Source: JANMQK01 sp031370485
Lineage (GTDB): Bacteria > Acidobacteriota > Polarisedimenticolia > Gp22-AA2
Direction: 5' to 3'
Assembly (NCBI GenBank): GCA_031370485.1
Contig: JANMQK010000215.1
Span: 1-10,941 of the forward strand
DNA length: 10,941 bases
A program made the translations under genes and the position numbers. Of this stretch, positions 1-6,558 are shown piece by piece. Each line of letters starts with the position of its first letter. Positions within the stretch are counted from its first letter, which is position 1. The notes under the pieces were generated by a model. That model saw nothing but the letters and a program-made list of their open reading frames with translations. It did no database searches and was not told the origin of the DNA.

Positions 1-1136
1 TCGATCAGGTCGGCCATCATCGAGCCGTCCTCGCCATGAAGACGGTAGACCTGCTTGATCCCCGGGAGGCTCGACTTGAGGGTCACTTCGCTCAGCTTCA
101 TGCGGGGGCTCCAGGCGCCCGAGTCGTCCTGGACGGCGGCCATCTTGTAAACCCCGCTCGACCCCGGGTCCCCCTGCGCCGACACCAGCCGCGTGCCGAT
201 GCCCCAGCCGTCGATCGCCGCCCTCTGGGCGCGCAGGTCATGCACGATCCATTCGTCAATATCGTTGCTGGCGACGATCTGCGTGTCGCTCAGCCCCGCG
301 TGGTCGAGCATCCTGCGCGCCTCCGTCGATAGGTAGGCCAGGTCGCCGCTGTCGAGCCGGATGCCGCGCAGCCGCCCGCCGCGCGCTTTCATCTCGAGAC
401 CGATCGCGATGGCGTTCGGCACGCCGCTTTTCAGCGTGTCGTAGGTGTCGACCAGCAGGACGCTTTCCTCGGGGTAAAGCTCGACGAACCTCTGGAAGGC
501 GGTCCGCTCGTCCGGAAACGCCGTGATCCAGGAATGCGCCAGGGTCCCGCGGACCGGGATCCCGTAGGTGCGCCCCGCCTCGACGTTCGAGGTCGCGGCG
601 CACCCGCCGGCATACGCCGCGCGCGAGGCGAGAAGCGCCCCCTTCGGCCCGTGCGCGCGCCGCAGGCCGAACTCGACGACATTGTCCTCTCCCGCCTCTT
701 CGCAGATGCGCGCCGCCTTCGTGGCGACCAGCGTCTGGTAGTTGATCAGGTTCAATAGCCCCGACTCGACCAGCTGGGCCTGGTGGAGCGGCGCGCGTAC
801 GCGCAGGAGCGGCTCCTGCGGGAAGACCGGTGTCCCCTCGGGGATGGCGTCGATGTCCCCGGTGAAACGGAATCCCTCGAGCGATGCCAGGAACTCCTCG
901 CGGAAGATGCCGAGGCCCTTGAGATAGTCGATGTCCTCCCCGGAGAACCGCAGCTCCGTCAGGAAACGTGCCGCCTCGTCCAGTCCGCAGGCGATCGCGT
1001 AGCCGCCGTCGAAGGGGATCCGCCGGAGGAAGAGATCGAAGACCGACTGCCGGTCGCGCATGCCCGACAGCCAGTACCCCTGCATCATCGTCAACTCGTA
1101 AAGGTCGGTGAAAAGTCCCGAGAGAGGGGATTCCAT
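1..1136 (-). CDS. pncB: Nicotinate phosphoribosyltransferase, C-terminus cut by window edge
   Basis: Converts nicotinic acid plus PRPP (with ATP) to nicotinate mononucleotide in the cytoplasmic NAD salvage (Preiss-Handler) pathway. 378 codons are visible, starting MESPLSGLFTDLYELTMMQG, and the frame runs off the left edge open. Family hallmarks seen: TDLYELTM at residues 10-17, NLINYQTLVATKAAR at 129-143, EFGLRRAHG at 155-163, GTLAHSW at 197-203 whose His200 matches the family's phosphorylated histidine, and LDSGDL at 261-266, which contributes to phosphate/ribose binding. Family members are about 440-490 residues, so perhaps 60-110 residues are missing. The ATG has AGGAG six bases upstream, inside the end of pncA, and only three bases separate the two genes, so translation is probably coupled. 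It is the last visible gene of a five-gene leftward operon. Identification is strong. Confidence 0.96.
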   Translation of the reverse strand, partial: MESPLSGLFTDLYELTMMQGYWLSGMRDRQSVFDLFLRRIPFDGGYAIACGLDEAARFLTELRFSGEDIDYLKGLGIFREEFLASLEGFRFTGDIDAIPEGTPVFPQEPLLRVRAPLHQAQLVESGLLNLINYQTLVATKAARICEEAGEDNVVEFGLRRAHGPKGALLASRAAYAGGCAATSNVEAGRTYGIPVRGTLAHSWITAFPDERTAFQRFVELYPEESVLLVDTYDTLKSGVPNAIAIGLEMKARGGRLRGIRLDSGDLAYLSTEARRMLDHAGLSDTQIVASNDIDEWIVHDLRAQRAAIDGWGIGTRLVSAQGDPGSSGVYKMAAVQDDSGAWSPRMKLSEVTLKSSLPGIKQVYRLHGEDGSMMADLI

Positions 1137-1139
1137 GGC

Positions 1140-1778
1140 CTACTCCTGCCGTGCGCGCACGCGGGCGACACCCGCGTCCAGCATCGCGGTCCAGGCGGCG
1201 GCGAGGCTTCCCTCGAGGTCGATGGCGCGGCAGGCGTCCTCGGCCACCGCCACCTCGAAGCCGAGGCGCCGGGCGTCCATTGCCGTGAAATGGACGCAGA
1301 AATCGGTCGCGAGCCCCGCGACGAGAAGGCGGCGGAAGCGGCGCTCCTCGAGGTACCCGGCGAGCCCGGTGGGTGTCTCGCGGTCGTTCTCGAAGAAGGC
1401 CGAGTAGGAGTCGATCCCGGGGTGGTGCCCCTTGCGGATGATCATCTCCGCGCGCACGGCCCGAAGCCGCGGGTGCATCTCCGCGCCCTTCGTTCCCTGC
1501 ACGCAGTGGTCGGGCCAGAGGACCTGCCGGCCATACGGCAGCGTGATCGTCTGGAAAGCCTTTCTCCCGGCGTGGCTCGAGGCGAACGAGACATGCCCTG
1601 GCGGGTGCCAGTCCTGGGTCAGGATGACGTGCGGGGCGCCGGCGGCCAGACGGTTGATCAGGGGCAGCACCTCGTCGGCGCGGGGGACTGCCAGGGCTCC
1701 CCCCTCGCAGAAGTCGTTCTGGACGTCCACCAGGATAAGAGCGTCGTGCTCGTGGATTCCCCCGCGGTGCCTGTCCAT
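1140..1778 (-). CDS. pncA: Nicotinamidase (isochorismatase-like hydrolase)
   Basis: Hydrolyses nicotinamide to nicotinic acid and ammonia, giving the substrate of the adjacent pncB product. 212 residues from the ATG at 1778, the usual size for the family. The Cys-hydrolase triad is visible as Asp18 (LVDVQNDF), Lys116 (IIRKGHHPG) and Cys161 (GLATDFC); the metal site is formed by Asp56 and His58 (TQDWHPPGH) and His91 (WPDHCVQGT). The reading frame stays open further upstream, but similarity begins at DALILVDVQ (residues 12-20), and the upstream part would overlap the end of the acyltransferase gene, so the 1778 ATG with AGGA about nine bases upstream was chosen. The gene lies 13 bases downstream of the acyl-CoA synthetase fusion and three bases before pncB. 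Pairing with pncB makes nicotinamidase far more likely than other isochorismatase-fold amidases. Confidence 0.95.
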   Translation of the reverse strand: MDRHRGGIHEHDALILVDVQNDFCEGGALAVPRADEVLPLINRLAAGAPHVILTQDWHPPGHVSFASSHAGRKAFQTITLPYGRQVLWPDHCVQGTKGAEMHPRLRAVRAEMIIRKGHHPGIDSYSAFFENDRETPTGLAGYLEERRFRRLLVAGLATDFCVHFTAMDARRLGFEVAVAEDACRAIDLEGSLAAAWTAMLDAGVARVRARQE

Positions 1779-1791
1779 GCGATGGATCCTA

Positions 1792-4464
1792 TTACATGCC
1801 TCCGATCGCGGGCGGCGGCGCGCCCCTTTCCGCCGGGGCGGGCGCGAGGCGCCTGACCGCCGCCTCGATGAGATGGGTGGCCTCCGCGGGATTGGCGTCC
1901 GGCGCGATCCACAACGGTGGACCAAGGATGAGGCGCGTCCTTCCGAAGCGGGGCCAGTAGACTCTCTCGGGCAAAACCTTCGCCGTCCCTTCGACCCGGG
2001 CCGGGATCACCGGCAGCCGCAGCTCGCGGGCGAAGATCCCGATCCCTCCCCGGAATGGTGCCGTGGTTCCCTCGGGTACGTGCCGCCCTTCGGGGAAAAT
2101 CAGCGGCGAGTACCCCGCGTCCGCCAGCTCGCCGGCGTAGGCGAGGCTTTCGCGCACGGCGCCGGTCTCGGGAAGCGGCCAGGCGTTGAAGAAAAACTGC
2201 ACCAGGCGCACCTGGATCCACTGAACGAAACGCTGCCACGGGGTTCCGGGTGTGTCGCGGAAGAACACCCCGTGGTAGCGGGTGGTCATTCCGGGGGTGA
2301 CCCGTCCCCGCAGGCCGCGGGGGAGCCCCGCCAGGAAGAGGCCGCTGTCCATGAAGGAGTGGTGATCGGAGACCAGGAGGTAGGGGGGCGCCACACCCTT
2401 CAGATGCTCCAGGCCGCGGATCTCCGGACGGGCGTAGTGCGGGTCGTAGGGGACGATGGCGATCTCCTGGAACGCGCGTCGCATCGCACGGACGATTGGC
2501 TGTCGGACCCAGCGCGGCACCCGCAGCGGACGATGCGCGGTCACTTCCACGGACGGGCGAATCTCTTCGGACGGGCGGGGCTCCGCGGGTGGGCGCATCT
2601 CGCCGGGCGGCCGATCGCCCGTGGCCGGGACCCGCGAGGGGGGGGCAAGGATGATCGCCTCGAGATCGCCCACCGTGGCGCCGGCGAGACGGTCCTCCGG
2701 GATCCCGGCGCCAAACTCTTCCTCGAGGGCGACACTCAGCTCGACGAGATCCAGGCTGCCGAGCCCCAGCCCCTCGACCAGGCGCGTGCTCTCGCGTAGG
2801 CTTGCGGGGTCGGCCCGCGCCACCTCGGCGACCAGGCGGCGGACGGCTCCGGCGCCGGTCGTCGCGGCGCCCGAGGCCGGAGATCGTTCGCGCTCCTGGG
2901 CAAGTACCTTCTCGATCACGAGCACCTTGCGGACCTTGCCGATGGCCGTCCGCGGGAAGTCGGGCTCGGTCCAGACGGTGTGCCCGCGCACCCGCTGCTT
3001 GGGCATGAGCCGCTCGTTGGCGCGCTCGACCGCCGCCATCGGATCGGCCCCCTTCTCCATCAGGAGGACGGCATGGACCCGGTCCCCTCCTTCGACCGGC
3101 AGGCCGACAACGCAGGCCGCGCGCACGCCGGGCAGGCCGTCGAACGCCGCCTCGACATCAACCGGGTAGACGTTTTCTCCTTCGCTCGTGACGATGACGT
3201 CCTTCAGCCGCCCGCGGATCAACAGCTTCCCGGAGGGGTCCATCTCGCCGACGTCCCCGGTGTGGAACCAGCCGTCCTCCGTCGGCTTCTCCTTGCTGCC
3301 GAGATAGCCCTGGGTGACATTCGGCCCGCGGATCAGCACTTCGTTCCCGGGCCCCAGCCGCACCTCGACGGCGCGCATCGGACGCCCGACGCTGGCGCCG
3401 GTCCTGTCGAACGGGTTCGAGAGTGAGACGATGGGCGCCGCCTCGGTCAGGCCGTAGCCCTGGATGACGAGGTAGCCGGTGTCTCTCCAGAACCGCAGCA
3501 CCTCCTCGGGAAGGGCCGCGCCGCCAGCGACCATCAGCCGGAAACGCAAGCCGAACATCCGCTGCACGCGCCAGAACGCCGCGGCCTGGACATAGAAGGG
3601 CCGCCCCTGCAGCCGCTTCTGCCGCGCCTCGAACGCCTCGAGCCGGCCGCGTTCGTGCAGGTTGCGCCGGACCTCCGTTGCCAGAAGATCCAATAGCCGG
3701 GGGACAGTGAACAGCCCCCAGGCCCGCTTGCGGCGCGCGACCTCCATCACCTCGCGGGGGCGTGGCGGAACGATGACGACGGTGAACCCCATGGTCAGAG
3801 AGAGAAAGACATTCATCGTCTGCCCGAACATGTGGGAGAGGGGAAGGGTGGAGATGAAACGCAGGCTCCCGAAGGGCCGGACGAGATGCTCCCGCTTGCG
3901 GAACCCCCGCTCGATGGGCGCGAGATCGGAGATCAGGTTGCCATGCGTCAGGACGACCCCCTTGGGCTCGCCGGTCGTCCCCGAGGTGAAGATCACCTCG
4001 GCGCGGTCGTCCGGTCCCGCCGCGGTCGCGCCACTTCCTGCCGCGCTCGCGCCGCCGCGGCCGGGAGGCGCGCCCGCCCACGATCCCATCTCGATGAGAC
4101 GCGCCTGCGGAGGGGGCACGAGGCCCCGGGGGCCGATCACGATGCGCGCGCCGACGATGGCCGCCACCCTGGCGCGAAGATCGGCGGAGGCCATCGGCTC
4201 GAGAGGGACGGCGACGCCGCCCGCCTGCAGGGTGCCGAGGAGCGCTTCGACCCAGTCGGGGGAATCGGGTCCCTGGATCAGGACGTGCTCGCCACGCTTC
4301 AGTCCCGACGCCGCAAGCGCCGCGGCGCAGCCGTGGATGCGGCGGTGCAACTCGGCGTAGGTGCGGCGGCGCCAGCGGACCCCTTCCTTCCACAGGTAGG
4401 CCTCGCGATCGCCGAAGGGGGCCAGCCGCTCGACGTAGGAGAGAAGGTTCGCGCGATCGGTCAC
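1792..4464 (-). CDS. Acyl-CoA/acyl-ACP synthetase - ACP - PlsC acyltransferase fusion
   Basis: 890-residue three-domain protein. Residues 1 to about 525 are an AMP-forming acyl-activating enzyme: P-loop TSGTTGEPKG at 160-169, YGLTE at 337-341, FHTGD at 400-404, RGRLKD at 417-422 and the C-terminal lysine Lys510 in RTAIGKVRK. Residues about 540-607 are an acyl-carrier-protein domain with presumed phosphopantetheine Ser570 in GLGSLDLVEL. After a Pro/Arg/Glu-rich linker, residues about 645-880 are a PlsC-type acyltransferase with HHSFMD (H701-x4-D706) and FPEGR (790-794). The probable reaction is ATP-dependent activation of a fatty acid, loading onto the built-in ACP and transfer to a lysophospholipid, as in E. 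coli Aas, which has the two catalytic domains in the opposite order and no ACP. This role is inferred. The GTG start at 4464 overlaps the aat stop by 4 bp (GTGA); longer starts would run into aat. No transmembrane segment is obvious; membrane association via the PlsC domain is likely. Confidence 0.9.
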   Translation of the reverse strand: MTDRANLLSYVERLAPFGDREAYLWKEGVRWRRRTYAELHRRIHGCAAALAASGLKRGEHVLIQGPDSPDWVEALLGTLQAGGVAVPLEPMASADLRARVAAIVGARIVIGPRGLVPPPQARLIEMGSWAGAPPGRGGASAAGSGATAAGPDDRAEVIFTSGTTGEPKGVVLTHGNLISDLAPIERGFRKREHLVRPFGSLRFISTLPLSHMFGQTMNVFLSLTMGFTVVIVPPRPREVMEVARRKRAWGLFTVPRLLDLLATEVRRNLHERGRLEAFEARQKRLQGRPFYVQAAAFWRVQRMFGLRFRLMVAGGAALPEEVLRFWRDTGYLVIQGYGLTEAAPIVSLSNPFDRTGASVGRPMRAVEVRLGPGNEVLIRGPNVTQGYLGSKEKPTEDGWFHTGDVGEMDPSGKLLIRGRLKDVIVTSEGENVYPVDVEAAFDGLPGVRAACVVGLPVEGGDRVHAVLLMEKGADPMAAVERANERLMPKQRVRGHTVWTEPDFPRTAIGKVRKVLVIEKVLAQERERSPASGAATTGAGAVRRLVAEVARADPASLRESTRLVEGLGLGSLDLVELSVALEEEFGAGIPEDRLAGATVGDLEAIILAPPSRVPATGDRPPGEMRPPAEPRPSEEIRPSVEVTAHRPLRVPRWVRQPIVRAMRRAFQEIAIVPYDPHYARPEIRGLEHLKGVAPPYLLVSDHHSFMDSGLFLAGLPRGLRGRVTPGMTTRYHGVFFRDTPGTPWQRFVQWIQVRLVQFFFNAWPLPETGAVRESLAYAGELADAGYSPLIFPEGRHVPEGTTAPFRGGIGIFARELRLPVIPARVEGTAKVLPERVYWPRFGRTRLILGPPLWIAPDANPAEATHLIEAAVRRLAPAPAERGAPPPAIGGM
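2542..2616 (-). repeat. Short Pro/Arg/Glu repeats in the ACP-acyltransferase linker
   Basis: Residues about 617-641 of the fusion protein are four copies of a 6-7-residue unit of the form R-P-[P/S]-x-E-x (RPPGEM, RPPAEP, RPSEEI, RPSVEV). The DNA shows matching GC-rich imperfect repeats. It is best read as a flexible spacer between the carrier domain and the acyltransferase; copy number may vary between strains. Confidence 0.75.
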
Positions 4465-5153
4465 GGCTTCGCCTCGTCGAACGACCAGCGGCCCCGGCGC
4501 GTCGGCGCGCGGAGGGCCTTCGAGAGCGCGTCCAGGAAATCGCCGCGCGGCCACTCGGTCGCGCCGAAGCGCTCGGCGTTCGGAGTGTGGATCTGGCAGT
4601 CGAAAAGCGCGAATCCCCAGGCGCGGATCTGGTCGATGAGCCGGACGAGGGCGGTCTTCGAGGCGTCGGGCTCGCGCGTGAACATCGACTCGCCGTAAAA
4701 AACCCCGCCCAGCGACACTCCGTACATGCCGCCGACGAGTCGGCCTTCCCTCCAGGCTTCCGCCGAGTGCGCGTAACCCTCCGCGTGAAGCGCGCAGTAG
4801 GCGCGGATCATGTCGCGGTTGAGCCAGGTGCCGAACTGCCCGCGCCGGGGAGCGATGGCGCAGGCGCGGATGACCTGCTCGAAGGCGGTGTCGAGTTTCA
4901 GCTCGAAAAGGCCGCGCCGCAGCGTCCTTTGCAGGCTGCGGCTCACATGCAGCCTCTCCGGAAGGAGCACCATCCGGGGGTCGGGCGAGAACCAGAGGAT
5001 GGGCGCCTTCTCGTACCAGGGGAAGATCCCCCGGGAGTAGGCCTCGAGAAGGGTGGGTGTCGTGAGCTCACCGCCGACCGCGACGAGGCCGGACGGATCC
5101 GCCTTGCGCGGATCGGGGAACGGCATGCCGGGCTCGAGCCACGCGACCCTCAT
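4461..5153 (-). CDS. aat: Leucyl/phenylalanyl-tRNA--protein transferase
   Basis: Transfers Leu or Phe from aminoacyl-tRNA to the N-terminus of proteins beginning with Arg or Lys, creating N-degrons read by ClpS/ClpAP in Gram-negative bacteria. 230 residues, a normal full length. Conserved blocks in order: GIFPWYE at 42-48, WFSPDPR at 54-60, TWLN at 109-112, AHSAEAW at 128-134, GGMYGVSLGGVFYGESMF at 141-158, and DCQ at 185-187, which matches the E. coli catalytic Asp186/Gln188 region. The ATG at 5153 lies six bases after the stop of the DUF4126 gene with a GAGGGCGG ribosome site across the junction. The stop codon overlaps the GTG of the acyl-CoA synthetase fusion. Tight packing puts it in the middle of the leftward operon. 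Identification is very secure. Confidence 0.97.
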   Translation of the reverse strand: MRVAWLEPGMPFPDPRKADPSGLVAVGGELTTPTLLEAYSRGIFPWYEKAPILWFSPDPRMVLLPERLHVSRSLQRTLRRGLFELKLDTAFEQVIRACAIAPRRGQFGTWLNRDMIRAYCALHAEGYAHSAEAWREGRLVGGMYGVSLGGVFYGESMFTREPDASKTALVRLIDQIRAWGFALFDCQIHTPNAERFGATEWPRGDFLDALSKALRAPTRRGRWSFDEAKP

Positions 5154-5159
5154 CCGCCC

Positions 5160-5726
5160 TCACGCTCTGCCGGCGGGTGCTCTGCGGCGCAGGAGTCTCC
5201 GGGTGACCAGCACCAGGAGGGCCGCCGCGGCCAGCGCCGCGATCATGGGGAGAACGACCGCCAGCAGCGCCAGGAAGATTGCCCCCACCAGCTCGATGCT
5301 GGCGAGGATCGGGTTCCCGAGGCCCCCTGTCGAGAGGGTCGAAAGAAGTCGCGTCCCTGTGGTCAGGGACTGGACCGCGCCGGCCGCTCCGCCGCCGGCG
5401 ATGATCGCCAGGGTCCATCGAAGGTAAGGGTCGAGGGTCGTGACAACCGACGCGGTGATCACGGCGCCGGCGACGATGGCCACGGGTGTCGCGGCGACGT
5501 CGAGCGCGTGGTCGAGCCACGGGACGCAGTACGCCGCCACTTCCAGGACGGTCGCCACCGCCAGGGTGACGAGGGCCGGCGTCTCCCCGATCCAGGAGAA
5601 GTCGGGGGCCAGGGTCAGGTGACCGCCACGCGCGGCGACGCTCACGACCAGAAGCGGCGCGAAAACTCGCAGCCCGCAGGCGGCGCTGAGCGCGAAGCCG
5701 AGGCAGATTTCGAGAAGAATCTCCAC
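5160..5726 (-). CDS. DUF4126 family integral membrane protein
   Basis: 188-residue hydrophobic protein, function unknown. From its residue pattern it belongs with DUF4126 proteins: an N-terminal membrane segment containing GFALSAACGLRVFAPLL (residues 10-26), further segments at about 50-68, 76-96 and 102-118, a Ser/Thr/Gly-rich stretch at 119-138 including STGGLGNP, and a long hydrophobic segment at 140-174 ending in an Arg-rich tail (RRLLRRR) probably on the cytoplasmic side. The GTG at 5726 was chosen because GGAGGG sits six bases upstream and similarity begins there; a longer version from 5849 would overlap the divergent hydrolase gene and starts with an implausible leader. It is the first gene of the leftward operon with aat, the lipid fusion enzyme and pncAB. 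No catalytic motif is seen. Family assignment is from memory of the pattern, moderately sure. Confidence 0.82.
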   Translation of the reverse strand: MEILLEICLGFALSAACGLRVFAPLLVVSVAARGGHLTLAPDFSWIGETPALVTLAVATVLEVAAYCVPWLDHALDVAATPVAIVAGAVITASVVTTLDPYLRWTLAIIAGGGAAGAVQSLTTGTRLLSTLSTGGLGNPILASIELVGAIFLALLAVVLPMIAALAAAALLVLVTRRLLRRRAPAGRA

Positions 5727-5755
5727 GCATGGCCCTCCGTCCGGCCGCACGTGCG

Positions 5756-5784
5756 ATGATAGACCAGCCTCCGGGAAAGACGAA
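5756..5784 (-). promoter_or_regulatory. Possible promoter of the DUF4126-aat-pncAB operon
   Basis: On the minus strand TATCAT (5761-5756) matches five of six bases of a sigma-70 -10 box and would start transcription near 5749, about 20 bases before the GTG at 5726. The hexamer 17 bases upstream (TTCGTC, 5784-5779) is a poor -35. An 8-bp palindrome GCACGTGC (5747-5754) lies right at the predicted start. The 73-bp divergent spacer with the hydrolase gene leaves little other room for a promoter. Tentative. Confidence 0.35.
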
Positions 5785-5799
5785 GCGAGGAAAGGCGGC

Positions 5800-6558
5800 G
5801 TGACGATGATTATCGAGACGGCGGTCCATCCCCAGTGGATTTCGAACACCTACCTCGTGGCGGAAGGGGAGGGGGGCGCCGCAGTGTTCGTGGACAGCGG
5901 CGGCCCGGTCGAGGCGCTTCTCAAGCAGGTCCGCGCCCGCCGCCTGCGGGTCACGCACATCCTCAACACGCACCGCCACGGGGACCATGTCGCCTGCAAC
6001 GACGTCCTGAAGCGCGAGACCGGGGCGCGCCTCTGCGCCCACCGGATGGACGCCGTCTCCATCGGCGGTGTCGACGAGCCGCTCGACGACAACCAGGTGA
6101 TCACGACCGGCGGCCTGGAGATCCGCGTGCTCCACATTCCCGGGCACACCTCGGGGCAGGCGGCATTCGTGGTCAACGGCGCTCTCTGCTTCACGGGCGA
6201 CACGCTCTTCCGCCGCTCGATCGGCAGCACCACGGCGCCCGGCCACACGACGTTCGTAGATCTGCGCCACTCGCTCGTCGAACGGCTGCTGGGCCTGCCG
6301 GACGCGACGCGGATCCTCCCCGGACACGCCGAAGAGACCACGGTGGGGGAGGAGCGGGCCGGGAACCCGTTTCTTCGCGTGATGCTGGGGCTCGATCCGG
6401 AGGGGCGGGAGAGCGCGCGGTACGAAGGACGGGATGTGCGGCTGATCGTCCGGGCGCGCGACTACGACGGCGGCACGAAGGCCTGGATCCGCTTTCCGGA
6501 CGGCGAGGACGCCACCGTGCCGGGATCGCGCGTTTCGATCAAGCCGCCTTCAGCTTGA
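5800..6558 (+). CDS. Metallo-beta-lactamase-fold hydrolase, glyoxalase II-like
   Basis: 252-residue cytoplasmic protein with all metal ligands of the binuclear glyoxalase II/persulfide dioxygenase-like group: THRHGDH at 57-63, His116 in IPGHTSGQ, Asp134 in FTGDTLF and His176 in LPGHAEETT. The core ends near residue 195. The last 50 residues add a charged segment (RLIVRARDYDGGTKAWIRF at 214-232) predicted by eye to be beta-rich, not part of the standard fold. Substrate is unknown; a thioester such as S-lactoylglutathione, or a glutathione persulfide, is possible, but the C-terminal part does not look like the glyoxalase II substrate-binding helices. Start GTG at 5800 has GAGG nine bases upstream; ATG at 5806 in the same frame is an alternative. 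It is divergent from the operon on its left and its end overlaps the end of pilT by 20 bp. The fold is certain, the substrate is not. Confidence 0.9.
   Translation: MTMIIETAVHPQWISNTYLVAEGEGGAAVFVDSGGPVEALLKQVRARRLRVTHILNTHRHGDHVACNDVLKRETGARLCAHRMDAVSIGGVDEPLDDNQVITTGGLEIRVLHIPGHTSGQAAFVVNGALCFTGDTLFRRSIGSTTAPGHTTFVDLRHSLVERLLGLPDATRILPGHAEETTVGEERAGNPFLRVMLGLDPEGRESARYEGRDVRLIVRARDYDGGTKAWIRFPDGEDATVPGSRVSIKPPSA

Noticed and set aside
783..1856. Long open frame of 357 codons on the plus strand opposite pncB and pncA
   Set aside because: It lies antisense to two well-identified genes, has a composition rich in Glu/Arg/Pro typical of reverse-strand frames in GC-rich DNA, and shows no motif.
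1432..2799. 455-codon plus-strand open frame opposite pncA and the acyltransferase domain
   Set aside because: It is a shadow of the GC-rich minus-strand genes whose catalytic motifs are intact; no recognisable domain and no good ribosome site.
4464..4554. Upstream extension of the acyl-CoA synthetase fusion to a start at 4554
   Set aside because: It would overlap aat by about 90 bases and add a non-conserved Arg/Pro-rich leader; the GTG overlapping the aat stop is the normal coupled arrangement.
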